The notes beneath the pieces are model-generated. The model worked only from the letters and a program-made list of their open reading frames with translations, ran no database searches and was not told the origin of the DNA. A DNA stretch of 15,832 nt from Hymenopellis radicata (taxonomy: Eukaryota > Basidiomycota > Agaricomycetes > Agaricales > Physalacriaceae), in NCBI GenBank assembly GCA_015501595.1, contig JADNRX010001035.1:1-15832 (forward strand), written 5' to 3'. Shown one piece after another: positions 1 through 10,057 of this stretch. The position numbers and the translations under genes were made by a program. Every line of letters starts with the position of its first letter. Position 1 is the stretch's first letter.

Positions 1-285
1 CCGAGTTTATTGTGCTTACTGCGGACACCGAACCTCTTGAAATTCTCCTCCATCTGCCTCTCTTGTGCGAAGAGAAGGTCTGTGTTGGACAGTTTACTTG
101 GGACTATGGACTGATTGACATTTAGAACGTTCCTTATATTTTTCGTCCCGGCCAAGGCGGCTCTTGGGCGCGCCTGCGATGTCTCTCGTCCGGTTTATTG
201 CGGTCAGCGTGTTGACCAACCAGCAGCGGGAACTGGAGAGTCAAATCAAACGATCAAGCTTGCTATTGAAAAGAAGTTGGTCTGA
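1..285 (+). CDS. SNU13: SNU13 / 15.5K-type L7Ae-family snRNP protein, 3' part
   Basis: This is the C-terminal part of the L7Ae-family protein that binds the kink-turn of U4 snRNA and box C/D snoRNAs in the nucleus; its start lies left of the window. The first exon (frame from base 3 to 77) reads [20 protein letters not shown], ending LCEEK. A GT..AG intron fills 78-125. The next exon begins NVPYIF, continues through [13 protein letters not shown] and [12 protein letters not shown], and ends KKLV with TGA at 283-285. This order matches the family, and the ELESQIK near the C-terminus separates SNU13 from ribosomal L7Ae and NHP2-type proteins. The second exon keeps frame only if three one-base errors are allowed: an extra T in the run 139-143, an extra T at 194-196 and a missing A at 248-250. 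I take these as sequence errors, since the residues around them are conserved. Confidence 0.9.
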
Positions 286-464
286 GTTAGATCTGTGTCA
301 TTGGAGACCGACTGCTGTTGTACATCTAAACAGTCCATGTATCTGTAGTTGATAGTGCTCAAACGTCTGTTCATTGCTGAAAATAGGCGATTGCCGACGC
401 CGCCTGCAAAGCCTCAAAGGGTGGCTGAGTCAGCAGGCATCTCGTCTCTTTATTCTGTACCACC

Positions 465-1336
465 ATGTCCGGTATCTGTCGTCCACGCTTAACTGAGGAA
501 AGGAAGCAGTGGCGCAAGGATCACCCATTCGTCAGTCCTCGTCTTTCAGCCAGCGCTACCTGCTCTCGCTTTCGTGTTTGGTCTTAACAGCCTCTTAGGG
601 TTTCTTCGCAAAGCCTGCCAAGTCGGCAGATGGGTCTATGAACCTCATGGAGTGGGAAGTCGGCATTCCTGGCAAGACTGGCGTACGTCCTTCTTTGGTC
701 GATCCGATTTGGCCCTCTACGTCGCGTCGAATGTCGCGCTTATCCTGTGTTTCTCCATTAGACTGCTTGGGACGGTGGCCTGTTTAAATTGACCATGACA
801 TTCCCTGAGGTAAGTCGTACCACATCGCGTTTCTGCTCCGTGTTGAAATGGCACCAGACTATCCTTCGAAGCCTCCCAAATGTATGTGGCGTCGTTCTTC
901 AAGTCAACGCGTATTCACTCGGGTCCTTACATAGGCAAATTCACGCCGCCTTTGTTCCATCCTAATGTTTATCCGTCCGGCACCGTCTGTCTCTCGATTC
1001 TAGACGAAGAGAAGTCGTGGAGCCGGCCATCACGATTCAAGCAGGTTTGTGCGACGACGATAATAAGGATATCCCAGCCTGACAATGTACTTAGATCCTC
1101 CTGGGAATACAAGATCTTATGGACGACCCGAATGTGAATGACCCGCTCAGAGTGAGGCTTACACGATGTTCAAGTATGTGTCTGTTCTCTCGCCTCTGTT
1201 TATTATTGATCATGCTCTCCATTAGGAATGACAAGGTCGCGTATGAGTAAGTTATTTGCTACGGTTGTCAGATGAGTATTCACATTCGCGCAGGAAGAAA
1301 ATACGCCAGCAGGCGCGCGACAACTTTCCCAAGTAA
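465..1336 (+). CDS. UBC9: UBC9, SUMO-conjugating E2 enzyme
   Basis: E2 enzyme that accepts SUMO from the E1 (Aos1-Uba2) on its catalytic cysteine and passes it to lysines of target proteins, mainly in the nucleus. Eight exons: 465-530, 599-682, 762-809, 858-881, 935-1044, 1095-1173, 1226-1246 and 1294-1336, with GT..AG introns between them. The protein starts [20 protein letters not shown], then has [31 protein letters not shown], the HPN motif and SGTVCLSIL, whose Cys codon at 988-990 is the active site, and ends [10 protein letters not shown]. Length is about 158 residues, as expected for UBC9. Four one-base breaks disturb the frame: a missing G at the exon 4 acceptor (857/858), a missing A near 1021, an extra C near 1038 and a missing G near 1145. 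The two middle breaks compensate each other around the PAIT stretch. These look like sequence errors in an essential gene. It lies 180 bases downstream of SNU13 on the same strand. Confidence 0.96.
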
Positions 1337-1564
1337 TCATTTCGGGGTATCTAGTGTTGATTCTGTTTTATTCCGTTTCTTTCATCGTTCCGCTCTCTGT
1401 CCGTCGTAGTCTCTTTCCTTTCTAATCACAGTCTACCAATGTTGTATACCTTTACTGCGCCCATACATTGAGCCCCACGCAACTCCGATCAAGGAGCCCG
1501 GATCGGCTATATCTGGCATATATAGCAACGGGCGCTGGTTTGTTCTCAAACCTCGTACCACGAC

Positions 1565-2776
1565 ATGGCCTCTGCACCATCTGTCCTCAACATCCATACC
1601 CGACTGAATCGTTCGCTGTAGTCCATTCATGCAAGTACCCCATATGTGGTTACCAGTCAGCAAGCTGATATACAAGTCAATAGTGACACAAGACTCGCTC
1701 GATGCATTATACGACAAGCTCACTAGAAAGGCATATACCGCATACCATGCAGTCGCGTTGGGCCAGGCTGGTTGAAATACGAATTCAACGACTCGATATG
1801 GAATCTTGACGATGGTGAGTGGCAGCAATCATCATCACTTGGATGGAAATATTCTCAATTAACAACAGATTCCGACTATACCATATTCGTGTGGCGTCTA
1901 CAGCAACAACTTACCAGCGACCACGAGCCTTCCACGTCTTCAGTTGCACCAGTGAATGGAATTAGTCCTCCCCCAACATTATACCTGCATAATCCCATCG
2001 AACAACTCCCAATCCCTCCGGCATATGTGAATGTTGCATACTACCTCTTTCATCCATCCAGAGTGACACTACAAGTCCCAAAGTCGCCATCACCTCGCCC
2101 GCATAGTATGAAATCGCACAAGACCAAAGCCAGTAGACGCACCAATCATTCCGCTGCTCTAAGTGACGACGACGGTATACCAAAGTTCAGGAAAGATTTC
2201 GAAAAGTTCCACAGCGAGAACGGCGTGCGCACTGTCACAGGCAACATTGGGAACGCGAAAGGCGGTATGTTTTCTGCTTCTCATTTACGTGTCACTGACC
2301 AGCATGTCCTACAGTTCGGATGCTTCTGAAGTCTGGGTACAGACACGTGTACATAAAACGAGTCTTCGCTATCGAACACGGTTTCATTCCGCCTGACGCC
2401 GCCCCCGGGCATAGCGGCTACACTGGTCTCGTCAATATTGGTTCTTGGCCAATCACCCTGACGAGCACTTCACCTTCATCACATCCACTGGCGCGCCCTC
2501 ACTCAAATTCCAATCGTAATAGCACGGTCAAGAAGAAGAAGGGCGGTCCGACGTGGGACGAGGAGCTCCATGGTTCCGACCCGATCTTCATGACGGTGTA
2601 TCTTTCGGAGGAGCCTCATTTCGATGTTGTATTGGACGCTCTTTCTTTGAAAAGAGACAGATCCACATCGATCCCGTCAACACCACGGATGTTGTGTGTC
2701 TTGATACTGGTGAAAAGGTCGACTGCGATGTGATCATTTTGAAGGATGTAGAGGAGAGATTGTCACGGTGACATAG
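1565..2776 (+). CDS. Conserved fungal protein of unknown function; PB1-like N-terminus, retropepsin-like C-terminus
   Basis: I do not know a function for this protein, though its layout resembles uncharacterised Agaricomycete proteins. The chosen start, MASAPSVLNIHTRL at 1565, opens the conserved part. The N-terminal part (YDKLTRKAY, KYEFNDSIWNLDD, DSDYTIFVWR) resembles a PB1/ubiquitin-like fold with an acidic stretch. A basic, Ser/Pro-rich linker follows. The C-terminal part (KDFEKFHSENGVRTV, MLLKSGYRHVYI, GLVNIGSWPIT, VYLSEEPHFDVVL, then a G-R-S-F-F stretch) has the order of strands seen in retropepsin-like domains, but KSG stands where the catalytic DTG would be. GT..AG introns lie at 1815-1868 and 2265-2314 and both keep phase. 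Single-base breaks are needed near 1606, 1640, 1771, 2634 and 2748; with the last allowed, the protein ends in VTVT and TAG at 2774-2776. About 370 residues. The fold assignments are inference. Confidence 0.72.
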
Positions 2777-3186
2777 GACTTCGTTGCTCTTGTTTTTACC
2801 ATGTCTTATGTACGCCCTTTCGTTAGAGTAGGCACTACTATACTGTGTTTTGACAGAGTGTGTAACGGACCCTATTTCGAGCTCAAGTCGTGCTGCCAGT
2901 ATTTATTTAAATATCAAGCATTTTAGTGAGGTGAGTCGTCTCCGCCGAACATTTATCACCATATTCTTCATTTGTGAATTACTCCAGTCTCACTCTCGAA
3001 AGCTGGGGAGGTCGGGGGAGATGTTCAAGGCCAGACGAAAGGCGGAATAGGACAACGAAGCGAAGCATACAACAGTGTAACTCGTGGCAAAGAGGTATCG
3101 CAGACCCTCACGTCCCATTGATGTTTGAACAGTGTTTACTTGATAACGAGGAGTGTTATGATATGTGTCTACTGTACGACAACACT
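2777..3186. other. Convergent intergenic region, 3' ends of two genes
   Basis: This 410-base stretch lies between the stop of the unknown + strand gene and the stop of the - strand monooxygenase, so it should hold both 3' UTRs. Short open frames cross it on both strands, but none shows a recognisable motif, a start in good context or plausible splice structure. I see no RNA gene or repeat in it. Confidence 0.6.
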
Positions 3187-5010
3187 TCAAGCGGCAGGGA
3201 CTCGTCGCGCAGCGTGAATCGCGGTGATCTTAGCGAGGGACGGCGGTGGAGGATAATTCGTATTGACCAGAGGAGAATCGGCTGAGAATTGATGCCAGTT
3301 CAGTGACCCGATGTGTGGATGCAAAAAAGTAAACCGTACAGGTGAAATCCAATGTATGTGCGTCGAGGCATGCCTGTCGGCTGAGGGCGTCCAAAATGCG
3401 CGTCGCTCCGCCACCTCTTGTGAATAAGCATTCAGCTGTCAAGAGATTCATAGCATCTACGAAGATAGAGCGGAAAGGATCGCATACCAGAGTTTCAGCA
3501 TCAGCACCCTCATGAGAGATGGCTCTAATGGACTCTGCAAGAAGTACGGCGTCGAGTATTCCATGCTAAAGAAGTCCGGTGAGCGAACCCTTGGATGGTA
3601 TCAATTGCCGTAGCATACATTTACGCCTTCTCCCCGGTCTTCCTCCTGTCGTAAGCTAAAGGAAGAGGCGTGTAGAAAGCAACGTACACATTGTCATGCA
3701 ACCGGCTGCGTCACCTGCCTGCTACTCCGTTAATCCCAAGAAGACTATGGAAGCACACAGTCCTAACCAGGGAGACTCGTCCTTGGCTCTGATATGGAAC
3801 GGGGTTCCAATCGCGAACCCGAATCCGCGTAATGGGCGATCCCGGTTTCGTTCTATCTACGATATCCTTCAACATAGGATGAAAGCCTTCCATTCGGTTC
3901 TTCATATCTGTTGCAAGTTCAGAGGGAGATGTCCCATTGCATTCGATGCGTATCTTACTTTCCAAGAGCTCGGTATCTGTGGCGTTCGCAGAAGGGCCAG
4001 GGGATGTCTGGGACGTTGGATAAGACAGATATGCTAGAACATCGTAACTGTCAGTCTCTGGAATATAACCTTGCAGGGAACACCAGAAGAAGACGTTAGT
4101 GTCGGGATTGATACTCTGGAACATGAGAGGGTCTATTTTGCGAAGGCGATCAACTTCCAAACGTTGCAGTGTCTGGACCAGGGCTGTCGCAGAAAGAGGC
4201 AGATATTGAAGGTCTCCAGCTTTCCCGAGGAGCCGGGAGCGGACTGAGAAGAAGAAGACTGAGTAGGTCTCCAAGTTCGAAGATTCAAGATGGGAACATA
4301 CCTTGACTGACAGCACCCTCGCAACTTATGAGTAACGTTCCTTCTGCTACCGTTCCATCGTCAAACGTTGCAACGATTCCCGTCGGTGTAATTTCGTACG
4401 ACCGGAATCGCTTTCCCCATCGAATATCAAGGCCATTCGCGAGAAGAGCACGAAGCTTCGGTCGATTTGTGCGAATATGAGGGCCCTTCGTATGCCGAGT
4501 GAACTTGACTGAAAGGTCGCGTCCGTCGATGGTGTCAAACTTCGACTCCGTACGGTGAATGATGCTTGGATCAACGGCACACTGGAGCCTTCCATCCAGC
4601 TCTGTAGGATGCCTTGTAACAGATGCTTACCTCCGTTTCTATACGCTTAGCAAGTTCCGGATCCAAGTAATGTTGAAGGAGGGGCAAGGCAAACCGTAGC
4701 TGCACACGAGATGATTGAGGTCCGGCTTGTGGAAGTAGATTGTGTATACCGATACTGCCCATCCTTGAGCTCGAGGGCCATTAATGGAGGGATCCCGCTG
4801 GTCAGAGCGACAATGTTTACTGCGGGGGCACTTGGAACTCAAGAAGGATGACGAACTTCGAAGACAGTCGCTTTGATTCCATGACTCTTCATGGCATGAG
4901 CCAAGGTAAGACCGATAAGGCCACCACTAATGTCTGTCAGAGCAAATTCTCTTCTACTGTACGGAATAATGAAAGACTTACCCTGCTATGAGTACGTGAA
5001 CGTCTTGCAT
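3187..5010 (-). CDS. FAD-dependent monooxygenase (PHBH / salicylate hydroxylase type)
   Basis: Class A flavoprotein monooxygenase: these use NAD(P)H and O2 to hydroxylate small, often aromatic, substrates. Eleven exons, 5' to 3': 5010-4982, 4926-4857, 4797-4750, 4699-4631, 4599-4302, 4243-3768, 3718-3688, 3638-3619, 3565-3488, 3456-3340 and 3281-3187, giving about 443 residues. The start MQDVHVLIAGGGLIG carries the GxGxxG dinucleotide motif (residues 10-15), and the acidic end of the Rossmann strand is E33, followed by RDPS. A mid-protein CEGAVSQVR fits the conserved second FAD/NAD(P)H motif. The third motif, AGDAAGCMTMYRGEGVN, spans residues 331-347. The end reads RQACLDAH and DSPLV, as in this family. 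The frame holds throughout except the 3488/3456 junction, where one base is missing. No signal peptide or membrane helix was seen, so it is probably soluble. It is divergent from the MFS gene. Substrate unknown. Confidence 0.93.
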
Positions 5011-5497
5011 ACGCTGATGAACGGTTGGCAGTGACGATGATGAGACACGCTTATCAATCTAAACTTGGATAGAATGCCTATTCGGCAGCGCAGTGATAGT
5101 GAATTTGGCCCATGGGATGGAACTTGGTAAGTAGCATTGGGAAGCATGAGGACACGAACGTCCCCACGTGCCCTATTGCCGAGCTCTGAACAGGAAGTTG
5201 CCGAAGCCGACTCTTCTTTCAAATTTCCTTGCAGTGCAATCTGCAAAAAATGAACATCTTACATGTCCGCTAGGACTCGACACCGCTTAGGCGCTATTCA
5301 TTCAACGACTTGCAATTATTGACGCAATATTATCAACACACACGTCACGAATATTTCTCTTCTTCGGACTCGTGGACATTCCGAGCTCATTTGCGGATGA
5401 AGGGCCCTACTATCCGAGTCGACTACTCAATGGAGGTGCAGCTTCCTTCTAAACCAAACCGAGTTGAGTTGGGAGATGATCTCGTGTCCCGACCGTC
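5011..5497. promoter_or_regulatory. Shared upstream region of the divergent monooxygenase and MFS genes
   Basis: About 490 bases separate the two start codons, which point away from each other, so this stretch should hold both promoters. I could not find a convincing TATA box or a known operator. Two open frames run here: one on the - strand (5246-4986) that overlaps the first exon of the monooxygenase in another frame, and one on the + strand from 5397 that could be a longer N-terminus of the transporter. Neither carries a recognisable domain. Confidence 0.45.
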
Positions 5498-8011
5498 ATG
5501 CCAGCAACCCAGGCCGCATCTTCACCGACGAACTCGTCTCACCTCAAGGAAAAAGATGGCACTACCTCATACTCTACTAGTGCCGTTGCCCTTCCCGCAC
5601 TCCCTGGAGGCGGATACAGCACAGTTCCTCTATGGAAAACATTCGTGATGATGACTGGACTCACTCTGCAGTTCATCTGCAAGAGTTGTAAGTCCTCATT
5701 CATGCATGGATCCGGCGGCGCCGCAAACTAACGCCCAGCGTCAGCTAGTGTTCAGTCCATGAATGTCGCCGTTGGCTTTATCGCTCAGTCGCTGAATTTC
5801 ACGACGCAAGAGACAAGCTGGATACAGGTAATCGGACTTACACTGGCTTGAACCTTTGGCAGACTATCTTCTATCATAGTCAGCATATGCGCTGGGCTCT
5901 GGATGTCTTCTTATGCTGTTCGTTCCTCTCAGTGATAAGGTATATATACGAGTCTCCCACTGCATATGAAAGCGCTCCATAGGGACTTCTAGTTCGGGGC
6001 TCGCTCTGTCTTTCTCTGTTCTTGTTTGATGTTCATTGCTGGTCGGTGATTTCTTCTCGGGGTTCTCCGGGATTCCCGGACTCATAGCTCGATAGGCGCC
6101 ATTGGCTGCTCTGCTTCACAGTGAGTCGCGAATGCAATTCCAAACAGCGTCCATATCAGCTAGTAGAACCGCAACCCAATTTCTTGCCTTCCGGAGTCTC
6201 CAAGGAATCGGCGCCTCAGGAACGGTACCATCTGCCCTCCAGATTATTCATCAGGTCTTTCCAGGTAGGTTATCGTGTGCATTCTGTTTACCGGCGCTGT
6301 GATTTGACCGAACTTGTATTTAGTTGTTCATGGAAGTACAGCGCGTGACATGGCATTCGCTGTTTTTACGACGGGATCTCCGTTAGGTTCAGCTCTTGGG
6401 ACCATCTTCGGCGGTTTGCCAACGGAGGTGAGTTCTTGCTCGAGTGTCTGTGTGTGGCTGAAAAGACTTCAAATATAGTATTCCGCTATCAAATGGCGCG
6501 GAAGTAGGTTCATTGCAGCTCGTATCGATTCACCTCTCATGGATACCTAAAGTCTACGTCGTTTTGGCCTGCCTATCTGCTACATCGGCTTTGTGTGTCC
6601 TGTTCACTGCACCTCTGAGTATCACCAGACCTGTCCCAGGCGGCATCGACTACCTTGGCGGCTGTCTCGTCTCTGTCGCTCTTACATTAACCCTGTTCTG
6701 CATCTCACAAGGTGTTAGTACTACACCCATGTGCATTACATCCTGATTTTCCAACGTTCCGGTTCCAGAGCAATGTGGGGTGGCGTACTCCATACGTGCT
6801 CGTGCTGCTAGTTGTAGGCCTAGTCTTTTTCCCTATCTTTGCGGGATGGGAGCTGTACTTGGAGAGCAAGGGTCACACACCCATGATGTGCGTATTCGTC
6901 ACACAATTGTAACCGAGGTTAACGCCACACAGTTGCATGTCCAACTTCAAGCGCGGACGTTATGCCGTCGTGTCTCTTCTCAGCCTGATTGGCTTTGGCT
7001 CTTTCATTGCCTGGGATAACCTTACAGGCCTTTTCTGGCAAAGAGCCATGCACTATTCAGCTCTTCAGGTTATGCTCCGGTTCTTACCCCAATCTATTGC
7101 AAGTGTACATCCTCGTCGGCAACCACGGGGGCTCATATCATCTGTTTTTAGTTTGGCTTAATCGGAGGCCCTCTCGGCGCTTACGCTCTCCGCAAGATAT
7201 CAACCCAAATCATTTTCATTTGTCAGTGCTCCTCGGCGGTCTCGCCTATTTAGCTTATGAATGGTCTACAACTAGCTGGCTGTGTTATGATCCTAGGTGC
7301 CAACATCATATTTGCACTTGCAGGTACCGAGGACACATATTGGAATGGCGCACAGTGAGCATCAGGAGCTAGTAGATCCTTCTCAATGCCTGACTTTTCA
7401 GGTTTCTGGGACCAACCATTGGGTAAGACGAAGTTATTATATCCCGCCATCAACTGATATCTTTAAAGCATGGTTGGTGCTTGCTGGGTCTGTGAGTACT
7501 CCTCATCTATGACTGATCTACTCGATCAAGCCTCCACAGATGTTTCTAGCATGTTATATCTCGTCAGCTGTGTGCCACCAAATCAAGCTTCCGCCTCGGG
7601 GGCATGGTTTTCTGTAGTGACTGCGTATGCTAGTAGCTTGGGCATCATCGTGTACGTCTACAATCATAAGCCGGTCGGACTCGAACTCACCCCGCATGCT
7701 TAGTGTATTTGCCGTCATTGAAGACTACCCAGTCACCAAGCCGAACGTGTTGGTCTCCTTTGTCAGATGCTCGAAGAGTGTTCTCATTACTTGAGCAGAT
7801 ACACAAATGGGTATTGGACTGGTGCTGCGTGGTCAGCCTTTGCTGGTGTTGCGGCTATTCCTGCGTTCTGGGGCATCGGGATCGTAAGTGTGCTATAACT
7901 TTTCCGTTGAAGTTGGCGTAAGTTCTTTTGTAGATTGGAAAATCCGGAGAGACCTTGAAGGTCAGGAAAGAAGCAGAGCAGAACGCCGAAGATGAGGGTA
8001 TCGCAGTCTGA
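5498..8011 (+). CDS. Major facilitator superfamily transporter (DHA2/AMF1-like)
   Basis: Multi-pass plasma-membrane transporter driven by ion gradients; substrate not predictable. The cytosolic N-terminus (MPATQAASS, KEKDG) is followed by LWKTFVMMTGLTL and SVQSMNVAVGFIAQSLNF, then ALGSGCLLMLFVPLSDK (end of the second helix and loop, about 5885-5939). FRSLQGIGASGTVPSALQII (6190-6255) and FTTGSPLGSALGTIFGG (6362-6417) are typical of this MFS branch. Further helices include YLGGCLVSVALTLTLFCIS, GWRTPYVLVLLVVGLVFF, AVVSLLSLIGFGSFIAW, ANIIFALAGTEDTYW, VPPNQASASG (7572-7601) and YWTGAAWSAFAG (from 7812). The charged tail ends DEGIAV, TGA 8009-8011. Well supported introns: 5688-5744, 5828-5862, 5940-5992, a 6428-6478 type intron before YSAIKW, and one before the last exon. 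Several one-base breaks (for example near 5876, 6010-6100, 6940 and 7400-7500) prevent a clean model. Start uncertain: ATGs at 5397 and 5430 lie upstream in another frame. Confidence 0.88.
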
Positions 8012-8411
8012 GTAGGATATCAAAAGCTAGACATGGGTTCCGGGAGGACTATGAGACAAATGTGGTTATAGACTTGGTTCGACAAAGACTGGGATATCGT
8101 TCCACCAGTACTACATGTTCAAAGTAGAGTGCACTGAGGCCTGGACTGTATCTTGTTCGGCATCGATTGCCGGAGTTGTTTGTTTGGCGCCAACGTCGAG
8201 GACTAGCGCGCGCTCTCTTGCTGCTGTACCACCACCATCTCGCTGGTTGCAAGGCCAAGAACGAGGTATGTTGTATTTTGCTGCCGACATTCGTCCACCA
8301 TCTCCGCACTCCCCTTACCATCCGTCCTACTCCGCCCACTAGACTCCTTCCCGAACTCCCTCCAAACAATACGGTAGACTAACCCAACTTGCTTTACTTT
8401 CTTCATTGGCC
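8012..8411. promoter_or_regulatory. Intergenic region upstream of the KH-domain gene
   Basis: This 400-base stretch between the MFS stop and the KH start should hold the 3' UTR of the first and the promoter of the second. The part from about 8285 to 8365 is rich in C and T on the + strand (many CCT/TCC and CACC words), as often seen just upstream of fungal housekeeping genes. No TATA box, gene or RNA is evident. Confidence 0.4.
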
Positions 8412-9727
8412 ATGCCAGAAGCCGACTCGACCCGCAAGCGCTCCCGCTCTCCGTCCGACTCGGAACAGCAAAAACATCATAAACGCCCAAACACAGGCGC
8501 AGCACTGTCCACCGATGATGGCGATGGCCCGCGCTCGGGTATGATTCCTATGCTCGACGTGGCACTCGCTGATGAACCGTGCAGGCTCAGTAAAGTCTCA
8601 CGATGGCGGCGACGACGTCGACCGTAAACTCTCTCCATCAGGCGACGCGGCGTCTTCCTCAGGATCAGCGCCACCCTCTGCAAGCATTCATATGCGTTGC
8701 CTGATAGTCACACAGGATGCATCCATTATCATCGGCAAAGGCGGCTCTCATGTGAATGAAATCAGAGACAAGAGTGGTGCCAGAGTCGTGGTCTCGGAAT
8801 CCATACCGGGCAATCCGGAGCGTATTCTCAATGTGAGCGGTCCTCTGGACGCTGTATCAAAGGTATCTACGCTATCATCATCATCACGTCCTCTTCTGAC
8901 ATGTATTCAGGCTTTTGGACTGATTGTGCGAAGGATCAATGACGAACCGTTCGACCAGCCTTCTGTACCTGGAAGCCGCGCTGTTACTATCAAATTCATG
9001 ATCCCCAATTCTCGCATGGGCTCCGTAATTGGCAAACAAGGCTCGAAGATAAAAGAGATACAAGATGCCAGTGGTGCTCGCCTCAATGCAAGCGAAGGTA
9101 TGCTTCCGGGGTCAACAGAGGTCTGCTTTGTCTTTCTATTTTTGACTAAGCGCTTACTTTGTTCGTCAGCGTGTATTAAGTGTTGCTGGAGTAGCAGACG
9201 CCATACACATTGCCACTTACTACATAGGCAACATTCTAATCGAAGCGCAGGAGCGCATGCCGTCGTCAACAAACTCGTCTTATCGACCGACGAGTACTTC
9301 GCGCCGGCCCGCTACGTATAGCGGTTCATCCTATGTCCCTGGCTACTCGCAAGCGCCAACATATCCTCCTCAGCACCATAATCCACCTCAGCAGATGCAG
9401 ACGCAGGAGATCTACATCCCGAATGATCTTGTTGGTTGCATCATTGGCAAAGGTGGAAGTAAAATCAACGAGATTAGGCATATGAGCGCGAGTCAGATCA
9501 AGATTATGGAACCGGGCGCTGTAGGTGCCGGTGTGAACAGTGGTTCTGCACCTCCGCCGGTTGAGGGCGAGCGGCTAGTGGTGATAACGGGTCAGCCGTC
9601 GAACATACAGATGGCGATCCAGTTACTCTACCATGTAAGCACTTGCTTCGTGTCACAGCTCATTTCGCTCATGTGTCTTTCGTAGCGGTTGGAGCAGGAG
9701 AAGCAAAAACAGATGCGCTCTGTCTAG
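8412..9727 (+). CDS. Three-KH-domain RNA-binding protein (Rnc1 / PCBP-like)
   Basis: Binds single-stranded RNA through three KH domains; fungal relatives such as fission yeast Rnc1 stabilise or regulate specific mRNAs. Exons 8412-8538, 8585-8862, 8911-9120, 9170-9634 and 9686-9727, with GT..AG introns that all keep phase, give 373 residues without any frame break. The N-terminus is basic and Ser-rich (MPEADSTRKRSRSPSDSEQQ). KH1 starts near residue 78 with the GKGG loop at 93-96; KH2 has GKQG at 176-179 (IPNSRMGSVIGKQGSKIKEI); a linker rich in Pro, Tyr and Gln follows (about 236-284); KH3 has GKGG at 298-301 (DLVGCIIGKGGSKINEI). The protein ends RLEQEKQKQMRSV. The first intron is only 46 bases, and skipping it would create an apparent frameshift after residue 43. 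Assignment to the family is secure; orthology to one named gene is inference. Confidence 0.96.
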
Positions 9728-10057
9728 GGCTTGATGGCTTTTCTTTGGACTTTCAATTGTTTCTTTGCATTCTTATATTATATGTCCTGCCATCGTAAAC
9801 ATTCACTGGGTTGTACTCATATTTTGGAAGTTTTTCATGTACATTTCGAATGGCATAAATATTTTACTCGAAGCTCGACGTTTGGTTTCCGGCAATGTCC
9901 GGCCGTGCTTGTTCCGCCAGTCTGAGCAATTGAAGCTTTCACTGACACCACCACCATATAACTGGTAATTAAGATTGTGCCTCTGAAGCATTCACATCTA
10001 CGCGTTGCACCTGCGATACCTTAATAACTCGTTGGCCACCTCCAGCATTGCTTTACC
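9728..10057. other. Intergenic region between the KH gene and HAT1
   Basis: This 330-base stretch lies between two genes on the same strand and should hold the 3' UTR of the KH gene and the promoter of HAT1. The first half is T-rich. I see no third gene, RNA gene or repeat. Confidence 0.5.

Noticed and set aside
2850..3285. Overlapping short frames on the + strand between the unknown gene and the monooxygenase
   Set aside because: They overlap the antisense of the monooxygenase 3' end and the expected 3' UTRs, with no family motif.
4600..4630. An apparent frame break in the monooxygenase between the IETE exon and the LDG exon
   Set aside because: Moving the acceptor two bases on, to ACAGAG, restores phase without any sequence error.
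4986..5246. An 86-codon frame on the - strand overlapping the first exon of the monooxygenase
   Set aside because: It is in a different frame from the GxGxxG exon, shows no motif and would not join it by a plausible splice.
8539..8584. An apparent frameshift in the N-terminus of the KH protein
   Set aside because: It is fully explained by a 46-base GT..AG intron.
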